A DNA stretch of 64,000 nucleotides from Strix aluco (Eukaryota > Chordata > Aves > Strigiformes > Strigidae), in assembly GCF_031877795.1 (NCBI RefSeq), contig NC_133939.1, positions 6,925,698-6,989,697 of the forward strand, written 5' to 3'. Below, piece by piece: positions 10,901-22,900 of this stretch. Numbering within the stretch: position 1 is the stretch's first letter; every line of letters begins with the position of its first letter. Both the position numbers and the translations under genes were made by a program. The notes under the pieces are model-generated. The model was given only the letters and a program-made list of their open reading frames with translations. It ran no database searches and had not been told where the DNA came from.

Positions 10901-12994
10901 CCCTTTCATGCAATATGTCGGTGTCCTGTTTCTGATTTCAGGCTAACTTTGCTTTGGAAGAGCTCCATTGGCTTTAGTGAAATTCTTTTGATTTAAATCT
11001 GTGATACTAGAATCAAGCCTTTGGGGATTATATTTATAATTTCATTGTTACATTTCCCTTTTCTACTGCTGATGCTTCACTTCTGCCCACTTTCTCATGC
11101 CAAATAGTATGGAATCAATTGCAGATAAAGTTCAGTGTATTGGTTAGGGTGTTAGCAACTGAGCTGGTGAGGTGGTGGTAGTGGTTGTTGTTGCTGGTTT
11201 TGGTTTTTATCTGGCCTGCATCATTACAGGGTGGAACAGTTGTGAAATACATTGGATAGAATACCAGCTACAGATTAGACTGTTTATGCCTCCTTAAAAT
11301 CTCTCTGAGGCAATCAATCAGTTATTAGATAGGCTCATTGCAACGGTGTTTTTCAGGCATCAATGTTGACAACTGGTCCTATTTTAATTAAATATTTTGT
11401 AGAGTAAATAAGCCATACCAAGAATCTACCTTGTAAATATGTTTAAAAATTTTATATGGAAGATGACAGTTTTAAAGCCTCTTTTCTCAATGAGTATATG
11501 TATGGCACACATTCTTTTCTTGCTTTTTAAGAGGGTGCCTTTTAAAAGGTGCTGTGTAAAAAGCCTGTTTAGAAAAAGCGTGTTCATTGCTTTCTATATT
11601 AAGTGATGATGTAGCCAGACTGGGATTGTGTAATTGCAGCTCTAAAGATGCTGGCACGTCAACAAATGAAATTGCTGTGAGGAGCTGACGTCTACTGACT
11701 GTATAAGTGGGGAATGAGGGAAACTGAATATAACCTCTTGGAAGCATGAAAAAAATCTCCATAAACTTTAAAATAACTCAGTACATGTCCTTCTAGACAT
11801 AGAAACAAGTATTACATGTGTCTGGAATGATACCTGTGTCAGACCCAAGAGGGCGTTTTGCCCAGCCTCTTGCTGCCTCAGTATATTTTGGTGGACATTC
11901 ATCCAGTTAATTTGAAAGCTCAGGATTGGCAAAAAGCCGTATCACTGCTAGGTTGGTTGATCACGTTACCTCTAATACACGCTGTCTGCAAAATCAGCTG
12001 CAGTTTCTTCACCTAAAAACATACTATTGGCATACACTAACATTTGAGTGCTTGATTTTTGCAACTTCAGTGCTCTGATTAATGTGAGTCTGTGTTTGCA
12101 TGCTGGGGGGAACGTTGTACACTGTCTATTTGAAACTGGAAAGTGTTTGAGCAAAAGGTTTTGCTAAAAATTATTGGCTAGTAGTACTTGGGAAAACAGA
12201 TCTCCCTATCCTCAGTGAGTTGCCCTTGGTTCTTATTTCCAGTAGTTTTTTACCAACTAATATAATTCTTTCTTCATTCTGTTTCATGTGCTAGCAGCTT
12301 ACGTTCATTTTTAATTGAATCTTAGATTATCAGTGAACTAATTTTTAGATGCTAGGAATGAACAGGTAAAAACTTATGGCCAACGTTATTCACTGAGATA
12401 ACTGAATGTTATTAAACACTAGTATTATAAGACTTCATTGTGAGAGACTTGGTAATGAAAATGGAGTGATTTCTCTACTGAATTTTTATTTTGAAAATCT
12501 CAGGGGTTTTTTTTCCCTTTTTAACTAGTGCTGTTGTAGTAGTACTTGGAGGCTCCAGCTGAAATGAGGATTACACTGGAAAATGAGAAAAGCCCAAGCT
12601 CTGGATCTTTATCCAGGAAATCTTTGGCTTTTGTCCGTTGGGTGATTTTCTGGAGCCAAGATCTCCTTTTTTTACACCTTGAACACTAATACAATGCCAG
12701 TGGTGCTGAGACATTCAGAACTTGCCATCCATGGCACCTGTTCTACGGGTATATTTTGTATTTAGCGTGTGGCAGGTGATGCTGCATTGCCCTGCACAAG
12801 GTGCATGGTAACTTGCCCTGTAATACCATGTCCCCTATAGTAAAGGTCAAAAATTGTACCAGTTCTTAGAGTGACCAAATAAGTATCTTGTCTAATTCTC
12901 ATATGAAGTTAAGAATATACCAGACTGAATACTGAAGTGTTTTAATTTTTCAGACCGTAGCACTGCGAAGGAGAAACTCTGCAAATTTTTCTCA

Positions 12995-13006
12995 ATGACT
13001 CTATAG
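12995..13006 (+). CDS. uORF of three codons upstream of KLHL24
   Basis: ATG ACT CTA TAG encodes Met-Thr-Leu and stop. Its start context is CTCA-ATG-A, with C at -3, so it is expected to be weak. It ends 15 nt before the KLHL24 start. It is a possible translational brake, not a functional peptide. Confidence 0.6.
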   Translation: MTL

Positions 13007-13013
13007 CCAACTG

Positions 13014-13019
13014 ATGTAA
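13014..13019 (+). promoter_or_regulatory. Start-stop uORF (ATGTAA) abutting the KLHL24 start
   Basis: ATG is followed directly by TAA, and only two bases (CA) separate it from the KLHL24 ATG at 13022. Minimal start-stop uORFs are known to hold or trap ribosomes without making a peptide. This one could reduce use of Met1 and favour downstream starts. Its own -3 base is C, so leaky scanning is likely. Confidence 0.65.
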
Positions 13020-13021
13020 CA

Positions 13022-13941
13022 ATGGTACTAATATTGGGACGCAGACTTAATAGAGAGGATAGTGGGATACGAGATTCCCCTGCAACCAAGCGGAAAGTTT
13101 TTGAAATGGACCCAAAATCATTGTCAGGCCCTGAGTTTTTCGACTTTTCCTCGGGATCATCCCATGCTGAAAGCATTCTCCAGATCTTCAATGAATTTCG
13201 AGACAGCCGGTTGTTCACAGATGTTATTATCTGTGTGGAAGGGAGGGAGTTTCCCTGCCATCGAGCGGTTCTCTCGGCCTGCAGCAGCTACTTCAGAGCT
13301 ATGTTTTGTAATGATCACCGAGAAAGCAGAGAGATGCTAGTGGAGATCAACGGCATTTTTGCTGAAGCTATGGATTGCTTTTTACAGTATGTATACACTG
13401 GCAAGGTGAAAATCACTACAGAGAATGTGCAGTATCTCTTTGAAACATCGAGTCTCTTTCAGATCAGCGTTCTGCGTGACGCCTGCGCCAAGTTCCTGGA
13501 AGAACAGCTGGATCCTTGCAATTGCCTGGGAATCCAGCGCTTTGCAGATACGCACTCGCTCAAGACCCTGTTCACCAAGTGCAGGAATTTTGCGCTGCAG
13601 ACGTTTGAGGACGTGTCCCAGCATGAAGAATTCCTCGAACTGGGGAAGGATGAGCTTATTGATTACATTTGCAGTGATGAACTGGTGATCAGTAAGGAAG
13701 AGATGGTGTTTGAAGCTGTCATGCGCTGGGTGTACCGGGCGGTTGAGTTGCGAAGACCAGTGTTACACGAACTTCTGACGCACGTCAGGCTCCCGCTGTT
13801 ACATCCAAACTACTTTGTTCAGACTGTGGAAGTGGACCAGCTGATTCAGAATTCCCCAGAGTGCTATCAGCTGCTGCACGAAGCCAGGCGATACCATATC
13901 CTTGGAAATGAGATGATGTCTCCCAGAACTAGGCCACGCAG
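13022..13941 (+). CDS. KLHL24: KLHL24 coding exon 1 (BTB and BACK)
   Basis: One large exon carries residues 1-306 and the first two bases of Arg307: the N-terminal tail with KRK at 23-25, BTB, and BACK. The donor is CGCAG/GTGAGG (GT at 13942). Reading on past the donor gives an immediate TGA, so the 307-codon open frame is not a complete protein. An intron of 5.0 kb follows, containing a G17 tract at 16485. Confidence 0.97.
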
Positions 13942-16900
13942 GTGAGGAAATTTTTTTTTTCCTTATTTTTAGGAGAAGGACATAGTTTGATATACACATG
14001 CCCAGAAAAAAAATCTCTTGAAGATTATTTTATTTTGCATTCTGGAGCCACTACAGTTACACTTCAGTACTTCCTCAAAACACATGAAGCTCACATTTGT
14101 CATGAAAATGTACATAAGTGAGTCTTTTTGCACAGATCACTTTATTGCTGTGAAATAAGCGACTGTTCAGGTAAGTGAAGTTATATTACCTTGTAAGTAA
14201 AATATTTTCTAAAGGTTAATGTTTGCTAGATGAGAGCTTATGTTATTTCATACAATAGCAGTGTCTTGAAAAGAACTTACTGTGCTATAGCAGGTTAACC
14301 ATTCCGTTTCCCAACCTTATTTCTTTTTATAATAAAGTCATGTAAGTGTACAGCACACTGTAAAGGATGTGGATGGAGAGTCATATTCAGAGCATTCACA
14401 TGCTACATCACAAATACTTTACAGATGGAGTAGTACCTGGATTTGTAATAGACAACAGCAGGTCTAAGAACAGGTTCTTAACTGTAAAGAAGCTAAATCT
14501 TGCATTTTTAAAAAATTATGAAACAGTTCCTGAAGTATTTCATGCTTATTCTATGACATATTAATGATTCAGAATTGCAGCTACTTAATAATGTGTTACA
14601 CAAATAGGTGACTGAAGTTGGAAGAAGAAATGAGGAAGAGTCCATTAGTGGCATTTATGAGCAATGGTAGTTACAATTTTTTTTCCTGAAAAATGTTTTC
14701 CCAGTAAAAGCCTTACCTCCACATGATAGTTTGTTGTTAACTCCAGCTGATCTAAGCTGTAGTTCTAGAATCATGTGTTATATTAATGTGGTGCAGTGAC
14801 CTGGTCTGGACAAACAGATTGTGTTAGGAGTTAGTCCTCTTTGTTTACTCTTAGTCAGATGTGGTTGCTTTATAGTGACTGTGCAGGGAACCTTTTTTTT
14901 TTTTGGCATGTGTTAAATTGGGGGGAAAAAATATTTGGCAAGCATTTGCCCCACTGTTGGCTTTCTAGTCTTCACTCCTGCCATGAGAGAAGAAATTCTT
15001 CTTAAACTATTTGCAGCCCTGCTGCCAGGTTTTCTAAGCTGTATGTTGCCATGGAGGGTCTTTGGAAACTTTTTTGGTTCATGGGAGTTTGGAAACTGGT
15101 GCAACGATGGTTTCTGAGGCATTTCCTACCCTGAGTCTGGGCCTGAGGGAGGGACCGTGGGAATTCAGACCAAGGACCTCCTTGTTTCATGAGCAGCTGG
15201 AGTGTGGCTGTATCTTGTGGTATTTGGTGTGGTGGTGGTTGTACGTTTATTATGTAATTTGATAAAGAAAGCAAATACACTCAGACCTAACAGTCTTGAC
15301 AAAGTGCATGGTGTGTATGTATTGAGAACCTGAGCAGCCTCAGTGTAGCATTCCAGTTTGTAAATGAAGTACCTTGCCCAACACAAGTGATTTCTGAAGC
15401 AGGGGGGTAGAGGGATGTTGGTTTGGGATTTTGTGGGTTTTGTTGGGTTTACTGCTGAGTTTATTAAACTGCACTGTGAATTCGAGTAGGCAGGAACAAG
15501 AGAAGTAATTTACAAAGAGAAAAACTGGCTGGCCTCCCAGCAGGAATTTTTTTCCCCTTTTCTATATACATTCATGGAATAGTTCTTTGTCATTTTCTTT
15601 CTGTTGCCTATAGCAAAAAGAGATTGTGTTCTAAAACAAGTTACCATGTCCCTCTTTCCCCCATGTTTTCATCACACCTTTTTCTGGGCATTTCTGGGGG
15701 GTTTGGGGAGGAGAGGATGCTGGAGAGCTCTTTTCCTTCTTTCTTGTCTTCCTCCAATTTCTTTTTTATGTAAACTGTTTCTAAAAGGAGATGGGCTGCA
15801 GGGTCAGAAATTCCCATGCCAGTGTTTTTACTGAAACTTCTGGAAATTAATTGTGATTCCTTGTATGGGTATGTATGCACCTGCGGGCGCAGCGGGTTCT
15901 ACCCATTTTTTAAAAGAACAGTGTGGATTGCAATTTGCCATTGAGTTTCTTTTTTTTTTTTCTTTTCGAAGCAGTGAAGAGTTACCTGCAGTAAATACCA
16001 GTTTAAAACGTGGCATAACGGTTGCCTGCTTGCTCTTTTGCCACTAGGCATTGTTGACAAATGCAGGTCTTTTTGAAAGAGCTTTCAGTTTTGTACTTGC
16101 AACGACATAGTGACATCTTGAGGTTGTCTCTCATGCTCCTTTTAAGTCTGCCTTGTCCCCTGCTGGTTGTGTCGCACAGCAGTGAGCAATAACACCTTTC
16201 CATATGCAAACCAAACCATGCTTTTCCTACAGTATGCTTTGAATTATCTTCAGATTTTCATGTACCTGTGGAGTCTTCAATCACACCATTTGTTAGGCTG
16301 TCTGATAAAAATATGAGTGTTCTCTTGAATTACTTAGAAGTTACTACATTCACACATTCTAACACATCCTTTTTAGTTGCCTTTAGAAAACTTAATGTAG
16401 TTCCTTCTTTTTCCCCCAGGGAGATGAGTTTTTATTTCACTTCACATTTCTGTCATACCATTTACTACCCAAAAGTGAATTAACGGGGGGGGGGGGGGGG
16501 GAGGGGGGAAGTGATTTACCATAATTCTTGTAATTTGTCTCCCAAATTTAAAATGTTTTTGGATGTAATCAGATGACATTCAGAACTACTGAAGTTCTTG
16601 TGGCCAGCTGACGCTGTGCTGGTTGGTGTTCTCACCTCGCCTAGAGGTCTGCATGTAACTCAGGAACCCCTGGAAACCTGCTCTTGGGAATGCACAGTTT
16701 TGTGCACCTCTTTCTGGTGGGAGAGTGTCTGCCGGAATCTCTACAGTGCTTGTTTTACCTCATGTCTGTTATTTTGATCACACCGTTTCTTCTGAAGGGC
16801 TACAAGGAGGACTTTCTGTACCACTGATTGAGATCACAGCTTTTTCTAATCTCCATTCAAATACACTCTTACTTCTCTTCTGGAATTAGCCTTTGCCTGT

Positions 16901-19900
16901 ATGTTCTTTTGGTGTACTCCCACATTTTTGATTTTTTTCTTTTAAACTGATGTGCTCTCCATCATTTGCAAAAGATCTTTTGGAACTAACTTTAAAATCT
17001 ATACAGTGCAAGACTCCTTCAAGAAAATGTAACAGAGAAACTGTTTCTTAAGTGAAGAAAGGATATAGTTATATAGGTACTAAAATGCTGGGAAAATTCT
17101 TGGTTTTCTGTGGATTTGAAATACTGTACTAAATGAAGACTTTCTTTAAAGAGCAAAACTCCATCATAGCAATATTCATAAAGAGCTCTCTCTGATCAAA
17201 GATTTTGGTTCATTTAGTTTTAAAATAAAGATTGATAATCTGGTACAGTAAGCTTTTCAGTAGTTGGAGGCCTTGATTCTAATCTAGAAAGTAATCAACA
17301 GACAAACCTCTTTCATACATACAGTTAGCTGATGTAGTTGGGCTTGCTTCAGAGGCAAATTATGAGATGAGTATTTTGCTTTTAAGGAAATTCTCTTCCT
17401 GGGTAATGCTTTGCTGGCATGGGAACTTCCCCGCTCTTACCCTTTGAGAGATTCTTTTCAGAGTTGTTCCTCAAAAAAGCAAAAAACAGTAACAGTAAAT
17501 ACATAGAAACCAGGAACGAGCATGACTTCAAAGCTGAGCAGCTGAAGAGAGTGGTTCTTCTGGCTAGTTCAGGTGCGTAAGTATACTTCCTCAGATACAT
17601 ATCTTCTATGTAATGTTATAGTGCATTGCCTTTGCCTGTTTAAAATATTCTGAGTAGAAATATATATGGCGTATTTAAATTACAGTGTGTGGTGACAAGG
17701 AGATAGAAGGGCTAACTAGTTTTATTCCTGATGTTTCAAAATGGGGAACCTGTTATCATGATTTATAAGTTAATATGTGCATAAGTTCACATGTTAGGAA
17801 GTTTGGGGACAGATCATGCAACTTTTATCTCAAATGCAGTCTTAAGTCCTTTTTTTTGAGGACTGCAGTACTCAGCAATGGTGTGAATGGGATGGAAGTT
17901 AAAGCACAACACAACAAAAAGGCTTACTGAAAAAAACCTCAATCTTGCATTCAGTTTTACTTAAATAGTAGACAACACTCCTTGAAATAACTGTATCAGT
18001 GCAAAATCCTTTAATCTAAAAATGCCCTGAAAAAAAAGGATTTTGACAGATGTTTACAGGAAATTATAAATTTGCAGGGAGGAATAAAAGTTGGTCATAA
18101 TTTGATTTGCATGTTGAAGATGGTTGGTTGATTTCTCCACATTCAAATGTGGATCAACATATAATGAGTTGTTATTGCTGCAGATATAGAATATGTATAA
18201 TGCAGAAGCATCAGGTTAGTAGAATAAGAATGAGTGTGTGGAATAGAATTTAAAGGCTTATTTGCATGTACTGCAGACTGTCTAATACTTAATTTTTTCA
18301 CACTGAGTTTTTGTTTTAGGCTTGAATTTTTACTTCAGCATTCCTTAATGTTTCCTTCTTATCACTACACTTCTTTCTCACTTTCTTGACTGTGCATTGG
18401 CTCTAAGGTCTGGTTTTTTTCCTCTTATTCTGGTGACTGTATGCCTTCAGCTTTTTTTTGCATAAAATAACCCAAAAGATTTCAAACTTTTTGAGTATTT
18501 AAGCAGTGTAAAGTACTGTGAATTTTGAAAAATTCAGGGAGGACACAGGGGATGCGAGGACTGGTTTCATTGTGAAACAGATTGCTCATCTCATTGTCTC
18601 TGGCCTCGCTTGAACTGTTTCTGAAGCCTCTACATACACAGTCAAAGGAGAACTATTATTAGAGTAAGGGCTTTCTGTATTTTTTAATTATTTGATTTTT
18701 ACATAGAATGTTGTGCAGTGCAACTCCACCACTTACACAGAATACCTGTCGGTGGAGTAACTTGCTGTGTAATGAGACAGCTGGAAACAGTGAGAACCTC
18801 TGTTTGCTACATGACTTTTTTTCTTTTTTCTTTGCTGTGTAAGTTAATGCTAACTAGTAAATTTCCCGATTTTAACAGAGTTTTGAAGACAATGTTGTTT
18901 GCCTCCATGTACTAATAAATAATCTTTTACATCTTAGTTTTCTGTGTTCACTTTTTTAGATCAACTGGTTATTCTGAAGTGATAGTTGTTGTTGGAGGCT
19001 GTGAACGAGTTGGAGGGTTTAATTTGCCGTATACTGAGTGCTACGATCCTGTAACAGGAGAGTGGAAGTCACTGGCTAAACTTCCAGAGTTTACCAAGTC
19101 TGAGTATGCAGTGTGTGCTCTACGGAATGATATTCTTGTTTCAGGTGAATAATCCCAAAAAATTTTAAGATTTCTTTCTTTTCTTTGTTTTTTTGTTTTC
19201 TTATTAAGTACTGTGAACTTCCAGATGCTCAACTGACAATCGCGTTCTGATGTAAATGATGAACATCAGCCCCAAACCAATCTTACTGTAGAAAAAAGTG
19301 TTTTCTGGGATTTTTGTTTGGTATTAATTGGTAGTGTTTTGCAGCTGATTCCAGGGTGTCAATTGTATTTAAAGAGACTAGTTTATGCTCGTTAAGTACA
19401 CTGCTTTAAGATTTATTAGTGGCCTGTTTGCAGCAACAGTTGGAAAAATTGCAAGCAAAAAATCGAAAGCGGTGTTTTTTCTAGCAGCATTTTCTCTGCT
19501 ACAAAACATTCTGTGTCCTGGTTAAAACACCAGTTGCCTAGGAGCACTGCAGCACTGGTATGTTGCTGGTCACTTGCTTCTGTCCTATGGCTGCCTAGAC
19601 TCTGAAAGAAAAACAGTTGAAGCTTCTTCTCATCATGGGAATGTAAAATGGAAATGAATTCCTTTTAGCACCAGAGTTGGGGATCCATTTATACCAGCCT
19701 TTTACAGTGAAATGAGCAATAGCTGTAGGTGTTAAACACCTCTCATTCAGTCTTTTAGCAAGGGTAAATTATAGGGTGCAGCTGATGGTTTAGAAACCAA
19801 GCCCCATGTGTTAGTTTAACCAAAGAAATTCTCTCCTCAGATGTGTAGTACCTATGTTTGAACAAAATGTAAAATGAAGGAGATGGATGCATGAACCAAA

Positions 19901-22900
19901 TGGAGGAGCAGCTAGTGTTAGGGATGTGCCATGAGGCACATAAAGTTAAGATTTCAAGTGTCCCATCCAGGTAGTGACAGTGAAGGAAACCTGAAGAGCA
20001 TGGGCAGAAGCCATTAAAATGCATTCCAATCTCGAGAAATAATCTCATCGTGTTACTGGGAAAGGCACACATAAGTGAAACAACTTAATGTACGTTGTCA
20101 TGTTTGAAATCCACTGAAACAGACTTTTTCAGTCTAGCCTATAAATATAGCTAGATCTTTATTTCACATAAAAAGGATACAAAGTTTTCATTGCCCACCA
20201 TAGAGGGACATGTTAATATTTCTCATTCAATAATAAATTTATTCAAATTGTCTTATTTTTGTTTTTAAAAAGGTGGAAGAATCAATAGCCGGGATGTTTG
20301 GATTTATAACTCTCAACTTAACATTTGGATCAGAGTTGCCTCCTTAAATAAAGGCAGATGGCGTCATAAAATGGCTGTTCTTCTTGGTAAAGTAAGAGAA
20401 GTATATTTATAATTTTTTTTTTATAGTGGGGATGTTTGCTGTGTATAAAAAAGCAGTGGAGAAAATATGTATGTATTTAGTATTACTTTGTATTTCCTAT
20501 CAAATAATTATAAAAATGCGTATTTTCAAATAAAAGACTATTTTAAACAACTAGGCTCTTTTATCAGTTAGACACTATCTGTGGATATGGAAATCATGTT
20601 ATCCCTCAGTTGGGATTTTTTGTGTTTGTTTTGTCATTGAAGTGTCTTATGCCCAAGAAGCAATTTTTTGGGAAGCAGAGAAGCATCTGGATTTGCCTGT
20701 GCTTCAAAAGTGCTGTCAAAAGTTTAACAGTTTATGCAGTTAACAGAAACTGGTACTCCTCTGAGTGTTAGCTCTCTGCTCTTTTATTTGATGTTTTATG
20801 TTGAAATTAACCAAATATGTGCTGTGGGGAAATGGGAGGTTTTGCTGTATTTTGAAGGCATTAACGCAAAACCAGTAGTTGGGATCAACTGCCTGTGGGG
20901 ACTCCATTAGTGAAAGTTAGGGAAGATGTGCATGTGGTATCCCTTGGACCTCTTAAGAGATGAAACTTGCAGCTGGAGCAAACAGAGGGAAGAAGGTAGA
21001 CAGAAGCAGTAATGAGCTCTGCTTCTTAAATACGAGAGAAGCAACAGGAAAGTAAAGTTTACAAAGTGAGAGGAAGAAATATTTTTGTAAGCAAGTAGGA
21101 AAAAAGCAAAACACACAAAAGCAAAGGTAAATTCAGATGGACTTTTGCTGCTGCTGTTGCTCAACATAATTTGTGAAAAGAGAAGTGCAGAGAAGTGCCT
21201 TTTTTAACAAATGCCATTCAAATAGGAAGTTTCTCTCTCAGTATTAATAATACTGTGCTTTGGACGTGTGTTTGCAGTGTCATTCCACATGTGACTGAAT
21301 GGAACTCTCCAGGGAGTCTTTACCTATTATTTTTAGATGATATCCTTCTCCTGTGTATAAAGTAAAATGTGGGGAAAGTACCCCTTCACAAACCTAGCAA
21401 ATTAGGATTCTTGCAGCTTTAATTTAATTTTGTATTTAAACGTAATAACTACTCTAAAAATGAAATGTTGATAGTTTTCACCACTTTGCACAGGTATATG
21501 TTGTTGGAGGATACGATGGGCAAAACCGCCTCAGCAGTGTAGAGTGTTACGATTCGTTTTCTAATCGATGGACAGAGGTGGCTCCCCTTAAAGAAGCTGT
21601 GAGCTCTCCGGCTGTCACCAGCTGTGTTGGCAAACTCTTTGTGATTGGGGGTGGTCCTGATGACAACACGTGTTCTGACAAGGTCAGTTGTGTTTGATTG
21701 CTTCCTCTATCCATGGTAGACAGTGTTGCTGGTTTAAAAACAGATCATACAGGGATCTGTTTTAACTGTTTTGCTGAATGGAATATGGAATTACTACAGT
21801 ACAAAAAGTAGAGAGTAGAAAACGTTAACTCAATGATACATACTGTTCCTGTGGTCTTTCTCATGGATACTGTCATCGCCTTCAAGTTCTGTGAATTCTT
21901 AAACTTGTTAGGAAAGTAATGTTGAATATAGTGCATATATAGACAATATATGGACTTATATTTATATTGACTTCATTTTCTTGGTGGGATATTGCCCACC
22001 AGGTATTTTTGCTTTGACTCTTCTTGTATAACCTGTGTGGGTGTGCCAGGCTGTTACTTCAATTAGGCTTTTAATCTGAAATGCATGTATTTGTTTTCAG
22101 GTTCAGTCTTATGATCCCGATACTAATTCTTGGTTGCTCCGTGCAACTATCCCTATCGCAAAAAGATGTATCACGGCTGTGTCTTTGAACAATCTGATCT
22201 ATGTTGCTGGTGGGCTTACCAAAGCAATATACTGCTATGATCCAGCTGAGGACTACTGGATGCATGTACAGAATACATTCAGCAGACAGGTAATTAACAC
22301 TAAAAGCCCTCTAGACATCTGAAAGGTATTTTTTAATGTTAATATCTTGGCATGAAATGAGTGTACACTTGTTTAACCCTGTTAAAATTGCATCTCTGAT
22401 TCCATTCTTTCTTTACTTCTTCATCTTCATTCAAAACCTCACGGAAGAGGAAGTTTCTAAACCAGCAGCTTTTCAGTTGGGTGTTGCTGTTAGCCAGTCC
22501 AGACTTTTTATTTGAGAGCAGTTACTGTTGGAAAACAGTGTAACAGTATAATGGATGATGTTTTAATTGTATAGAAGTTGATCTCTGTCAAGTTCTGCTG
22601 TATGTTTTAATTTAGACTGAAGATAGTAATTTCCTTATAATTTATTAAAGTTTTTCAATGTAACAAATATTGAAGGCTGTTTTTACAGTGTGGTAAAAAT
22701 AAAAAAAACAAACCAATGTGTGGCACAGAAAGTGTCTGCCTTAAGCACCAAGAGCTGTATCACTTCCACGTATGGAACTGAGCAGAATTTACAAAGGTGT
22801 CCCCTTGGTAGTAAAGTATCTGTGTATCAGTTAATTGTCCTGGTGTTTATAAAACATCAATCACATACTCTACGGTATCTAACAGAATTAACAGAAATTT

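Larger units (their letters stand above)
7272..12953 (+). other. KLHL24: KLHL24 first intron (5'-UTR intron)
   Basis: About 5.7 kb between the CpG island and the first coding exon, AT-rich after 8000. It holds a (TG)n run at 7904-7927, a GC-richer patch at about 9160-9720 with a possible extra untranslated exon, and otherwise nothing I can name. It ends with TTTAATTTTTCAG at 12953. Confidence 0.6.
12954..13021 (+). other. KLHL24: KLHL24 5' UTR, last part
   Basis: The exon opens after the acceptor TTTAATTTTTCAG (AG at 12952-12953) and runs 68 nt to the start codon. Two tiny upstream ORFs lie in it, at 12995-13006 and 13014-13019. Confidence 0.85.

Noticed and set aside
22134-22322. Short frame at KLHL24 exon 5 running into the intron
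   Set aside because: It is exon 5 read through its donor (GT at 22290). The true transcript joins exon 6.
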